Shown piece after piece: positions 45,212-53,424 of a DNA stretch of 64,000 bases. Source of the stretch: Actinomyces slackii (lineage in GTDB: Bacteria; Actinomycetota; Actinomycetes; Actinomycetales; Actinomycetaceae); NCBI RefSeq assembly GCF_900637295.1, contig NZ_LR134363.1:186001-250000 (forward strand), read 5' to 3'. Under the pieces are notes generated by a model, which searched no databases, was not told where the DNA came from, and saw only the letters and a list, made by a program, of their open reading frames with translations. Each line of letters begins with the position of its first letter. Position 1 is the first letter of the stretch. The translations under genes and the position numbers were made by a program.

Positions 45212-45652
45212 ATGACCGTTGAACTCGTCACCGCTTCCAGCCCCGAGATCGTCGAGGCCATGGAGCGGCTCATCCCCCAGCTCTCCCGCAGCGCCCCGGC
45301 CCTGACCGCCGAGCAGTGCGAGGAGCTCATCGCGCAGCAGGGCGTCTACCTCTTCGTCTACCGGCCCGACACCGCCGAGGGCCCCGCCCCGATCCTGGGC
45401 ATGCTCACCCTGGCGACCTTCATGATCCCCACCGGCCTGCGCTCCTGGGTCGAGGACGTCGTCGTGGACAGCCAGGCCCGTGGGCAGGGGGCCGGACGAG
45501 CCCTTGTCGAGGCCGCCGTCGAGCATGCCGCCTCGGTCGGCGCCCGCACCGTGGATCTGACCTCCCGCCCCTCGCGCGAGGCCGCCAACCGCCTCTACCA
45601 GCGCTCCGGATTCGAGCTGCGGGAGACCAACGTCTACCGCCACGCCCAGTGA
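45212..45652 (+). CDS. GNAT-family N-acetyltransferase
   Basis: A 146-residue GNAT protein. The acetyl-CoA-binding motif A is in VEDVVVDSQARGQGAGRALVEAAVEHA. The motif-B-like ending reads AANRLYQRSGFELRETNVYR. The fold is complete. Substrate (small molecule, peptide or protein N-terminus) is unknown. It is divergent from the PAS gene with 200 bases between starts and ends at a very strong hairpin. Confidence 0.9.
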   Translation: MTVELVTASSPEIVEAMERLIPQLSRSAPALTAEQCEELIAQQGVYLFVYRPDTAEGPAPILGMLTLATFMIPTGLRSWVEDVVVDSQARGQGAGRALVEAAVEHAASVGARTVDLTSRPSREAANRLYQRSGFELRETNVYRHAQ

Positions 45653-45698
45653 GGCGGTCAGACGCGGCGAGACGGCGCCGGATACCGCGCTGACCTGA

Positions 45699-45744
45699 CG
45701 CCCCGGGGGCGTGAGCGGGGAGTCCCGCTCACGCCCCCGGGGCG
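45699..45744. terminator. Strong bidirectional terminator
   Basis: A perfect 21-bp stem (CGCCCCGGGGGCGTGAGC... with its complement) around a GAGT loop, between convergent genes. It is the strongest ordinary terminator in the window. Confidence 0.9.
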
Positions 45745-45784
45745 CTCTGGTCATCCTGCGGACCGGACCCGGGATCAGGGGACC

Positions 45785-46984
45785 TCAGCCGCGGCGACGG
45801 CGCCGCAGCAGCACGCCCCCGGCGACAAGCAGCGCTCCCGCCCCGATCAGCCAGGGCAGGGCATCGCCACCGGCCTGGGCCAGGACGGATCTGCCATCGC
45901 TCTGAGTGGCCTTGGCGTCACGGGCGCCGTAGGCGCCGCCGCCGGTTCCCGGTGCGCCGCTGGAGGTCGCCCCCGGCCCGCTCGACGCCGTCGGCTGCGC
46001 GGTCGTCGTGGGCTGCACCGTGGGATTGGGCTGGACCTGGCAGTTGGCCCCGTAGGCCGAGCAGGGATCCTTGGGCAGGGTGTCGGCGAAGCCCAGGCCA
46101 TCGGTGGCCAGCAGGAGCGTGGAGTCGAGCTGGCCGTCGCGGGTATCGGCGATGGAGATCGAGACCCGGACCGTCTCACCCGGCGTCACGGCCGCCTGGC
46201 AGGCCATGGTGGGGGTGTAGCCGTTGAAGGCCACATCGATGCTCCCCAGCTGGTGGCCGGAGATATTGGGAACGTAGTACCCGGCATTGGATGCCTCATT
46301 GACGGTGCCGGCGTTGACGGGGGTGTCCGTGCCCGGCACGAGGGCGCAGTTGGTCCCGTTGACGTCGATCTTGACCACGTCCTTGAAGCCCTGGGACTGC
46401 CAGCTGCCCTTGTTGGGGTTGCCCGCGCCCGAGCCGCCCTCGCCCGCGTACTCCTCGGAGCCGAACTCGTAGAGCAGCACCATGGTCGAGCCCGTGGCGG
46501 TGACATCGAAGGACAGGGTGGCGGCGTCGTAGGTGTCCTCGCCGGCCAGGGTGGACAGGCCCTCCTCGCCCGCGCCGCCCAGGTCGCCCGTGGTGGTCAG
46601 CTTCTTGTTGGGGCCGAGCACGGAGGACATCTCGAAGTCGACGTCGGAGTCGGCCTGGGGGTCGGGGTCGATGAGAGAGCCCGTGGTCAGCGCGACTCCG
46701 TCGGTGATGGCATGACTGTCACCGGGCAGCCCGCTGACAGTGCCCAGCTGGACGTCGAGCCCGGAGACGGTGGCGTTGGAGACGCTCACACCATCACCGG
46801 CTATCTTCTCGGCCAGGGCCTGCGCGGTCACCGAGCTGTCGCGCATGGAGGTTGCGCTCTGGCCCTCGGAGGCCAGGGCGGGGGCGGAGACGCTCAGACT
46901 CGCCGCCAGCAGGCATGCTGCTGAGACGAGCGCACGACGCCGCGGTGTGCGATGGGATCTCGTTGGTTGCAGGGGCACGATCAT
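45785..46984 (-). CDS. Choice-of-anchor L surface protein with modified sorting motif
   Basis: A 399-residue exported protein. A signal peptide (about 1-36, ending PALA) is followed by a choice-of-anchor L domain (residues about 60-290: TLSFDVTATGSTMVLLYEFGSEEYAGEG, DVVKIDVNGTNCALVPGTDTPVN). A Pro/Thr/Gln/Ser spacer and a C-terminal wall-sorting-like tail (LAQAGGDALPWLIGAGALLVAGGVLLRRRRRG) end the protein. The tail has the helix and Arg cluster of LAxTG sortase substrates, but the motif reads LAQAG, with Ala in place of Thr. Sortase cleavage may therefore fail, leaving it membrane-bound. I use ATG 46984. Function unknown. Confidence 0.85.
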   Translation of the reverse strand: MIVPLQPTRSHRTPRRRALVSAACLLAASLSVSAPALASEGQSATSMRDSSVTAQALAEKIAGDGVSVSNATVSGLDVQLGTVSGLPGDSHAITDGVALTTGSLIDPDPQADSDVDFEMSSVLGPNKKLTTTGDLGGAGEEGLSTLAGEDTYDAATLSFDVTATGSTMVLLYEFGSEEYAGEGGSGAGNPNKGSWQSQGFKDVVKIDVNGTNCALVPGTDTPVNAGTVNEASNAGYYVPNISGHQLGSIDVAFNGYTPTMACQAAVTPGETVRVSISIADTRDGQLDSTLLLATDGLGFADTLPKDPCSAYGANCQVQPNPTVQPTTTAQPTASSGPGATSSGAPGTGGGAYGARDAKATQSDGRSVLAQAGGDALPWLIGAGALLVAGGVLLRRRRRG

Positions 46985-47375
46985 CTCTCCAGTCCTCTGG
47001 CTCCGGCGCCGAGGCGCGCCAGGCGCAGCGCGCGTCGGTTGCGCGCCTGCCATTGATCCGTGGGCTCAGCGGAGAGCCGGATTGAGTTGGGACGTGATGG
47101 AACCTGGGAGGCCGACCACTCACGGAGACGTGAACAACACTGTAGGCACAGGTGTGCGCTCGCCGCAGAGTAGTCGCATGATCAATCACGAATTGACCAG
47201 GAAGAAGGAACAGTGATGACCTGGACAAACATGACCGTTTCGTGATCTGCATCTCATCTTGATCACGGTCGTCGATTCGCTCGGGGTTGTTGGGGCCCGC
47301 TGGCTGGGGTACCGTGGTGGGCGGGAGTTCGACGAAGAAACCGCTCACGGGTCGCCACACTGTCCCCTCAAGAAA
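46985..47375. other. Intergenic region upstream of the levansucrase gene
   Basis: Divergent promoter region for the choice-of-anchor L gene (-) and the levansucrase gene (+). I see the likely levansucrase promoter at 47287-47315 and a nine-codon open frame at 47216-47245 with a good AGGAAGAAGGA site. No LacI-type TAACGCGCGTTA operator is present. Confidence 0.5.
47287..47315 (+). promoter_or_regulatory. Possible promoter of the levansucrase gene
   Basis: TTGTTG (-35) and TACCGT (-10) are separated by 17 bases. The -10 keeps the TANNNT core usual in high-GC Gram-positives. The proposed start codon is 61 bases downstream. Confidence 0.4.
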
Positions 47376-49118
47376 GTGACAGCGATCGTGACACGCATCC
47401 TTCGCACGCTACGCCGTGCGCGCCGCAGAGGTGCGGCCGCCGTGCTCGCCGTGCTGCTGACAACCACCTCGGCCGTCGCCGTGGCGGCTCCGCCGGACGA
47501 CGCCGATCCCCAGGCCCAGGAGGCAGCGCAGCCCGCGGCCTTCACCCCGGACAACTCCGGCTGGCCCAACGCCACCCAGCACTCGCAGGCCGCCTACCCG
47601 GTGGACTCCGAGTTCACCGCCAAGTGGACCCGCGCCGACGCCATGCAGATCAAGCGGATCTCCGATCCGCAGGCGCCCTCGGGCAGCTCCTCCCTGCCCC
47701 AGGACTACACGATGCCCAACATCGACAACGGGTTCCCGACAACGAGCGAGGACGTGTGGGTCTGGGACACCTGGACGCTGACCGACGCCGCCGCCAACCA
47801 GATCTCCTACAACGGCTGGGAGGTCATCTTCGCCCTGGTGGCCGACAGGCACGCCGGCTACACCTTCGATGACCGGCACACCAACGCGCGCCTGGGCTAC
47901 TTCTACCGCAAGGCGGGCACGGAGACCTCCGCGGAGGGCGGCGCCTCGGCCTCCAACGGCGAGTGGATCTACGGCGGGCACGTCTTCCCCGACGGCGCAA
48001 CCGGCGCCATCTTCGATGACCAGGGCTACTCCCACCAGACCGAGTGGTCGGGATCGACCCGTCTCATGGAGGGCAACAAGCTGCGCACCTTCTTCACCTC
48101 GGTGGCCTTCTACCGCGATGCCGGCAACGAGAAGGCCGCTGACCCGCATATCGTGCAGTCCGAGGGTCGCATCTACGCCGATGACAACGGCGTGTGGTTC
48201 ACCGGCTTCCGCGACCAGCACGACCTGCTGGTCCCCGACGGCCACTACTACCAGTCCAACGTGCAGAACCCGTACGTGAACTTCCGCGACCCCTTCACCT
48301 TCCGCGACCAGAACAACACCTCGGACACCACTGACTACATGGTCTTCGAGGGCAACAGCGCCTACGCGCGCGACGCCTCCTTCTCCGAGGCCGCGGCCGC
48401 GGCCGGGCACAACTCGACCCCGGCCACCTGCACCGAGGCCGACCTGGGATACCAGGACGGCGATCCCCAGGCCGAGACCGTCGATGCGGTCAACGAGGCC
48501 GGCGGCTACTACCAGTTGGCCAATGTGGGGCTGGCACGGGCGACCAACAAGGCCATGACCTCGTGGGAGTACCTGCCACCGCTGCTGAGCGGCAACTGCG
48601 TCAATGACCAGACCGAGCGCCCGCAGATCTACTTCCAGGACGGCAAGTACTACCTGTTCACGATCTCCCACCGCAGCACCTATGCCAGCGGCATGGACGG
48701 CCCCGAGGGGGTCTACGGCTTCGTGGGAAACGGCCTGCGCTCGGACTACCAGCCGATGAACCAGTCCACGGGCATCGCGCTGGGCAACGAGGTCAACCTC
48801 AACTACAACGCCGGCACACCCTATGAGCCGGATTGGAACCAGAGCCCGTATGAGTTCCAGTCCTATTCGCACTACGTCATGCCCGGCGGCCTGGTGGAGT
48901 CCTTCATCGACTCCATCGGCGGCAACCATGACAACAACCCCACTCGTGGCGGCTCCCTGGCCCCCACGGTCAAGCTCAACATCTCCGGTGAGAACAGCAC
49001 CGTGGACCGTGCCTACGGCCATAACGGCCTGGGCGGCTTCGGCCATATCCCGGCCAACACGGCCCGGTCCAATGGTGGGGACGTGCGCACGGACCGCACC
49101 TACTGGACGGGCAAGTAG
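47376..49118 (+). CDS. GH68 levansucrase (secreted fructosyltransferase)
   Basis: A 580-residue secreted enzyme that splits sucrose and builds beta-2,6-fructan (levan) outside the cell. The Arg-rich signal peptide is at residues 1-38. GH68 catalytic residues are visible: nucleophile Asp131 in WDTWTLTD, stabiliser Asp305 in FRDPFTFRD and acid/base Glu414 in QTERPQIY. Actinomyces naeslundii has a known levansucrase (LevJ), and this is probably its counterpart. The start is uncertain: GTG 47376 or GTG 47388 both give a signal peptide. No wall-sorting motif is present. A strong terminator follows. Confidence 0.93.
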   Translation: MTAIVTRILRTLRRARRRGAAAVLAVLLTTTSAVAVAAPPDDADPQAQEAAQPAAFTPDNSGWPNATQHSQAAYPVDSEFTAKWTRADAMQIKRISDPQAPSGSSSLPQDYTMPNIDNGFPTTSEDVWVWDTWTLTDAAANQISYNGWEVIFALVADRHAGYTFDDRHTNARLGYFYRKAGTETSAEGGASASNGEWIYGGHVFPDGATGAIFDDQGYSHQTEWSGSTRLMEGNKLRTFFTSVAFYRDAGNEKAADPHIVQSEGRIYADDNGVWFTGFRDQHDLLVPDGHYYQSNVQNPYVNFRDPFTFRDQNNTSDTTDYMVFEGNSAYARDASFSEAAAAAGHNSTPATCTEADLGYQDGDPQAETVDAVNEAGGYYQLANVGLARATNKAMTSWEYLPPLLSGNCVNDQTERPQIYFQDGKYYLFTISHRSTYASGMDGPEGVYGFVGNGLRSDYQPMNQSTGIALGNEVNLNYNAGTPYEPDWNQSPYEFQSYSHYVMPGGLVESFIDSIGGNHDNNPTRGGSLAPTVKLNISGENSTVDRAYGHNGLGGFGHIPANTARSNGGDVRTDRTYWTGK

Positions 49119-49146
49119 CGCGCCGCGGCATCCGACCGCGCTCAAT

Positions 49147-49186
49147 GGCCGGGCCCCGCAGCACGCCAGTGCTGCGGGGCCCGGCC
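49147..49186. terminator. Bidirectional terminator after the levansucrase gene
   Basis: GGCCGGGCCCCGCAGCAC and its perfect complement form an 18-bp stem with a GCCA loop, between the convergent GH68 and GH32 genes. Confidence 0.9.
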
Positions 49187-49204
49187 CTGAGGCGGGGGGG
49201 TCCC

Positions 49205-50881
49205 TCAGGGCGCCTCGACCTGGGCGACCGGCGTCAGGCTGCCGGTCAGGACGCTGACCGTCCCGGTGGCGCCCAGTGCGATGCCCTGAGCCTGGGCATC
49301 GTTGAAGACGAGGAAGCTGCCCACGGTGGCGCCGTCGTCGACGAAGACCTCCAGGCTGGAGCGGTCCAGCAGGACGCGGAGCCTCGCCTTGCCGTCCACC
49401 GGCGTGTAGGGCACCTCGCGGCGCAGCGCGAAGTCAACCTCCTGGGCGCCCTCCTCGCGGTTGGCGACCTTCTCCAGGTCCCCCGCGCTGCGGTCGAGGT
49501 AGAACACGGAGTGGGCGGTGTCCACGCCCACCCGCACCTCCGAGCCCGTGGCCGAGGTGCTGGAGCCCTCCGAGCGCGCCAGGCTCAGCCAGGCGTCCTG
49601 CGCCTGGGAGACGTCCAGCTCGACATCGATCTGGACGCAGCGCCCGGTGCCCAACTCGCTCACACCGTCCTTGGCGCTCATGCCCGCCAGGTCGGCGGAC
49701 TCCTCCAGGAACGCCTCGAGCTCGGGCACGGGCACCTGGCGCAGGCGGCGGACGCCGTCGACGCGCGTCAGGCTCAGCTCACGGGGCACGCTCATCTCCC
49801 CGTGCCAGCCCTCGGTGGGCAGTGAGTAGGGGTAGCGCCAGTTGCCCATCCAGGCCATCCACACCCGGCGCCCCTCGATCTTCTCGAAGCTCTGCGCCGC
49901 GTAGAAGTCCTGCCCGGCATCGGTGAAGCGGATCTGGTCGTCCTCGGGGAAGAAGGTGGTGCCGTCGAAGTCCCCGATGAAGTACTGGGCGGTCGAGCCC
50001 GCGGTCTCCTGGTTGTCCCCCACCGAGACGGTCATGACCCAGCGGACCTCGTCATCGGTGACGTCCTTGAGCGGGAAGAGGTCGGGGCACTCCCACACGG
50101 CCGCATGCGACCCCTGGTCCTGGCCGAAGCTGGAGGCCCAGGTCCAGGTCTTGAGGTCCGGCGATCGGTGGATCTCGACGTGGTCGCCGGCCGAGACGAT
50201 CATGACCCAGGACGTGGAGCCCTCGTGCCAGAAGACCTTGGGGTCGCGGAAGTCCTTGCGGCCATCATTGGCGATGACGGGGTTGCCCTCGTAGCGGGTC
50301 CAGGTGCGGCCCCGGTCGGAGCTGTAGGCCAGCGACTGGGCCTCTCCCCCGGTGGTGGAGGTGTAGAGGGCGACCAGTCCCCCATCGGGCAGGAGACCCG
50401 AGGTGTTGGCCCCGTCCACGACGCAGCTGCCGGACATGGCCAGGCCCAGGTCATCATGCTCCAGGGCGGTGTCCAGCGGCTCCCAGGTCATGAGATCGGT
50501 GCTCACCGCATGCGCCCAGGTCCCATCCTGCTGGTGGAAGAGGTGGTACTCCCCCTCGTACTCCACCAGGCCGTTGGGATCGGCCATGTTCCCGTCCTGC
50601 GGGCTGTAGTGGTAGGCGGGGCGGAAGGGATCCTCCGGATCGTGGGTGGTCCCGTCGGTCGGCGGCGCGGCCGTCGCGCTGGGCCCGGGCGACGGCGTGC
50701 CGCTCGGACCGGGACCCGGCCTGCCGTCGATGCAGGAGCTCAGGAGCAGGCCTCCCGCCACGGCCGGGACCCCTGCGGCCAGGCCCGCGAGGATTCGACG
50801 CCGTCGCCACCCGCCGGTGGGGACGGCCGCCTCCCGACCGGGGCCGGGAGGCTCTATGTTGGCGGAGCGTGACGTGGTCAT
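49205..50881 (-). CDS. GH32 fructan/sucrose hydrolase lipoprotein
   Basis: A 558-residue secreted GH32 enzyme. The signal is RRRRILAGLAAG...LLLSSC with a lipobox Cys near residue 50, so it is lipid-anchored. A Pro/Ser/Gly spacer follows. The five-bladed propeller has nucleophile Asp101 in MADPNG (the usual NDPNG with Asn replaced by Ala), Asp213 in FRDPKVFW and acid/base Glu264 in WECPDLFPL. The C-terminal beta-sandwich runs from about residue 400, ending with LDRSSLEVFVDDG. It likely hydrolyses levan, inulin or sucrose to fructose. I start at ATG 50881, with GGAG upstream. It is convergent with the levansucrase gene. Confidence 0.92.
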   Translation of the reverse strand: MTTSRSANIEPPGPGREAAVPTGGWRRRRILAGLAAGVPAVAGGLLLSSCIDGRPGPGPSGTPSPGPSATAAPPTDGTTHDPEDPFRPAYHYSPQDGNMADPNGLVEYEGEYHLFHQQDGTWAHAVSTDLMTWEPLDTALEHDDLGLAMSGSCVVDGANTSGLLPDGGLVALYTSTTGGEAQSLAYSSDRGRTWTRYEGNPVIANDGRKDFRDPKVFWHEGSTSWVMIVSAGDHVEIHRSPDLKTWTWASSFGQDQGSHAAVWECPDLFPLKDVTDDEVRWVMTVSVGDNQETAGSTAQYFIGDFDGTTFFPEDDQIRFTDAGQDFYAAQSFEKIEGRRVWMAWMGNWRYPYSLPTEGWHGEMSVPRELSLTRVDGVRRLRQVPVPELEAFLEESADLAGMSAKDGVSELGTGRCVQIDVELDVSQAQDAWLSLARSEGSSTSATGSEVRVGVDTAHSVFYLDRSAGDLEKVANREEGAQEVDFALRREVPYTPVDGKARLRVLLDRSSLEVFVDDGATVGSFLVFNDAQAQGIALGATGTVSVLTGSLTPVAQVEAP

Positions 50882-50993
50882 GACTGTCTCCAACTCGTTG
50901 GTGAATAAGACCGCCCCGGGAGCACCCGGCCCCGGCCACCATCCGGCGGCGCTCCCGGGGCGCTTCGCGACGCATCATGCATGAGCCTCATGT

Positions 50994-51010
50994 AACGATA
51001 AGATATCGTT
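50994..51010. promoter_or_regulatory. Palindrome upstream of the GH32 lipoprotein gene
   Basis: AACGATA-AGA-TATCGTT is a perfect inverted repeat 113 bases upstream of the start codon, in an AT-rich patch of a GC-rich gap. It is a likely operator, but its half-site spacing differs from the TAACGCGCGTTA sites near the other fructan genes, so it may serve another regulator. Confidence 0.5.
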
Positions 51011-51047
51011 CCAGGGCTTCGTCCCGGCGGCAACCGCAGGGGCTGCT

Positions 51048-51827
51048 CTACAGGAGCCGATCCACCAGGTCGGCCAGGCTCTCCACCGTCTCCTCGCAGT
51101 GCTCGACGACCTCCGGCGGGGACCAGGGCAGGGCGAAGGCGTGATCGGCCACCTGGTGCATGGGGATGTCGTTCCAGGAGTCCCCGATGGAGAAGGTCTC
51201 GATCCTCTCACCCGCGCAGGCGCCGCCCGGCCCCTGCAAGGAGCCCACCAGGCTCTCCAGCCCCACCCCCTTGGAGGCGCCGGCGGGCACGACGTCGACG
51301 AAGTCCTGGTTGCGGAAGCCCACGGCCCTGCCGGCCCATCGCTGATCGACGTGCTCCAGGGCCCGCTCGGCCATCCCCTGGTCGGTGAATCGCAGGGGGA
51401 CGCCGATGAGCTCGCGCCCCTCCAGGTCGGCCGGGGTGCCGGGGGTGAAGAGGTCCAGCAGCACGGTGGTCGAGCCGATGGTGTCGTACAGGAGCAGATC
51501 CCCCTCCAGCGTGGTGGCGAAGACGGCCACGCCGTCGCGCCCCCGCAGAAGATCCAGGAGGTCGTCGGCCACCGTGCGGGGCAGGGTGGCGGCCTCCAGC
51601 ACTCCCAGGCGCGCATCGGTGAGAACCGCGCCGGTGTACAGGATCGCGTAGTCGAAGGCCGGCCCCGGGGCCACCTGCTTGAAAGCCCCCAGGGAGCGCC
51701 CGGTATTGACGGTGAGGAGGTTGCCCGCCGCGCGCCAGCGCTCCATGGCCTCGAGGTCGCGCGAGCCGATGCGCGCATTGAAGACCACCGTGCCGTCCAG
51801 GTCGGTGGAGATGAGCTTGGGGGTCAC
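51048..51827 (-). CDS. HAD-superfamily phosphatase (first of two paralogs)
   Basis: A 259-residue HAD (type IIB, Cof-like) hydrolase. The nucleophile motif is STDLDGTVVF, motif II Thr lies in TVNTGRSLG, and motif IV is GDSWNDIPMH. The start is GTG 51827 with GAGGAGG upstream. It shares layout and many blocks with the HAD protein at 52422 (for example AMERWRAAGNLL, DFVDVVPAGASKG, ALPWSPPEVVEHC), so the two arose by duplication. Such enzymes dephosphorylate sugar phosphates. The link to the PTS operon upstream suggests a fructose phosphate, but this is only inferred. Confidence 0.88.
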   Translation of the reverse strand: MTPKLISTDLDGTVVFNARIGSRDLEAMERWRAAGNLLTVNTGRSLGAFKQVAPGPAFDYAILYTGAVLTDARLGVLEAATLPRTVADDLLDLLRGRDGVAVFATTLEGDLLLYDTIGSTTVLLDLFTPGTPADLEGRELIGVPLRFTDQGMAERALEHVDQRWAGRAVGFRNQDFVDVVPAGASKGVGLESLVGSLQGPGGACAGERIETFSIGDSWNDIPMHQVADHAFALPWSPPEVVEHCEETVESLADLVDRLL

Positions 51828-51915
51828 TGATCCTCCTCGGTCCTCGTCGCTGGCCACCTGCGCGGCTCGGGCACGCGCGCGCTCGGCGCGGGTGGTTGCG
51901 GCGCTGAGCCGCCCC

Positions 51916-52425
51916 TCACTTCTCCTCGCCGGACTTATCCGTGCGGGATCCGTTCTTGCTGGATCCGTCCTTGCGGGATCCGTCCTTGCGAGCCGCGCGC
52001 TCCTGGCGCTTCCTGGCCCACTCGGCGTGCTCCTCCAGGGCCTGTCGGGAGGAGTCGGTGAGGATCTTGTTGTCCTCCAGCATGCCCTCGGCGCGCAGCA
52101 CCATGAACTCCAGGTACTCGGGGTTCCTCGTGCGCTCGTACTGGCGCCGGGCCTCGTTGAGATCGGAGAAGTCACGGCGGACCTGGTTCTCGATGAAGGC
52201 CCGTCCCCCCATGAGGAAGATGGCCAGGACCAGGACGAAGATCGAGCCGATGCCCTTGGTCAGGGGGTAGAGGACGCAGGCGAGCACCATGAGCCAGGTG
52301 ACGTGGACGCCCACCGAGCGGGTGTAGCCGCGCGAGCGTCCATCATCGCCGGTGGCCCAGGCCCGGATCTTCTCCCGGCCCCGAGGGTCTCCCCCGTTGA
52401 ACCATTCGCGCACCCGTGAGATCAC
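51916..52425 (-). CDS. Unknown small membrane protein between the HAD pair
   Basis: A 169-residue protein with two helices (VGVHVTWLMVLACVLYPLTKGIG and SIFVLVLAIFLMGG). A charged helical region follows (RRDFSDLNEARRQYERTRNPEYLEFMVLRAEGMLE). The tail is Lys/Arg/Ser/Gly-rich with repeated KDGS units. Its start overlaps the stop of the upstream HAD gene by four bases. The tail comes from three copies of a 15-base DNA repeat. No family recognised. Position suggests co-expression with both HAD genes. Confidence 0.75.
   Translation of the reverse strand: MISRVREWFNGGDPRGREKIRAWATGDDGRSRGYTRSVGVHVTWLMVLACVLYPLTKGIGSIFVLVLAIFLMGGRAFIENQVRRDFSDLNEARRQYERTRNPEYLEFMVLRAEGMLEDNKILTDSSRQALEEHAEWARKRQERAARKDGSRKDGSSKNGSRTDKSGEEK
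51946..51990 (-). repeat. Three 15-base direct repeats inside the C-terminal tail
   Basis: GGATCCGTTCTTGCT, GGATCCGTCCTTGCG and GGATCCGTCCTTGCG lie end to end. Read on the minus strand they encode KDGS/KNGS units. Repeat number is likely variable between strains. Confidence 0.8.
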
Positions 52426-53270
52426 GGCGCCTCTCCTTCCAGGATGCTGTCGATGAGCTCTGCCATGGATCCTACGGTGAGCTCGCAGGCCGCCGTCACC
52501 TCTGGTGGGGACCAGGGCAGGGCGACGGCGTGGTCGGCCACCGCGTGCATGTCCAGATCATTCCAGGAGTCCCCGATGGTCCATACCTCCAGGTCATGGC
52601 CGGCCAGGGGGCCCTGGAGCAGGGCGGTGAGCCCGGAGCCCTTGGTGGCCCCTGCGGGGACGAGATCGAGGAACTCCTGGTTGCGGTGGCAGTCCAGGAT
52701 GCCGGCCCAGCGCTGGGTCAGGTCGGCCTGGAGGCGGTCGCGAGTGGCGTCGTCGGCCACGCGCATGGGGACGCCGATGAAGCGGTGGCCCGCCATCTCC
52801 TCCACGCTCATCTCGCTGAAGGTCGCCAGGATGGAGGACACGCCTCCGATGTTGTCCGCCAGGATGTAGTCGGTCTCGATGGTGGTGGCGAAGGTGGTCA
52901 CGCCGGGGATATCGACCAGACCGGCCACGATCTCCTGGGCCACGCCCTCGGGGATGAAGCGGGCCCGCAGGACCTCGTAGTCGGCGTCGATGAGCACCGC
53001 GCCGGTGAAGACGACGCCATAGTCGAAGACCACCCCACTGGGCCCCAGGACGTCGCGGGTGGCGAAGACGGACTTGCCCGTGTCCACGGCCAGGAGATTC
53101 CCGGCCCGGCGCCAGCGCTCCATGGCCTGGCGATCGGACGGTGGGACGCGGCGATCGAAGACGATGGTGGCATCGAGGTCGGTGACCAGGAGCCGGGTGG
53201 GCTGGGCGGATCGGGTGGGTCGCGCAGCGGGCCCCGCCTGCGCTTGAGGTCCAGGTGCTGCTGGTGCCAC
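52422..53270 (-). CDS. HAD-superfamily phosphatase (second paralog)
   Basis: A 282-residue Cof-like HAD phosphatase starting at GTG 53270 (GAGGA upstream). It has an extra N-terminal Pro/Ala/Gln segment of about 25 residues. Motif I reads VTDLDATIVF, so the usual Gly after the second Asp is Ala, which is tolerated in HAD enzymes. Motif II is in AVDTGKSVF and motif IV is GDSWNDLDMH. It lies 155 bases after the PTS IID gene on the same strand and overlaps the next gene by four bases. It may be the last metabolic step for the PTS product. Confidence 0.88.
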   Translation of the reverse strand: MAPAAPGPQAQAGPAARPTRSAQPTRLLVTDLDATIVFDRRVPPSDRQAMERWRRAGNLLAVDTGKSVFATRDVLGPSGVVFDYGVVFTGAVLIDADYEVLRARFIPEGVAQEIVAGLVDIPGVTTFATTIETDYILADNIGGVSSILATFSEMSVEEMAGHRFIGVPMRVADDATRDRLQADLTQRWAGILDCHRNQEFLDLVPAGATKGSGLTALLQGPLAGHDLEVWTIGDSWNDLDMHAVADHAVALPWSPPEVTAACELTVGSMAELIDSILEGEAP

Positions 53271-53424
53271 GGTGGTTCCTCGGTGCTTCCTTGGGCTCTG
53301 GCGGTTGGTGGTGGGGCGCTCCGGGGCGCGGAATCAGGAGAGGAGGGCGCCGGGAGCGCAGGGCTCCCGGCGCTCTCCCCGTGCTGCCGACTCCCCGTGC
53401 TGCCGAGTGGGCGGAGCAGGGCTC

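Noticed and set aside
47216-47245. Nine-codon leader peptide upstream of the levansucrase gene
   Set aside because: It has a good AGGAAGAAGGA site, but the likely promoter lies downstream of it and there is no attenuator-like structure between it and the gene.
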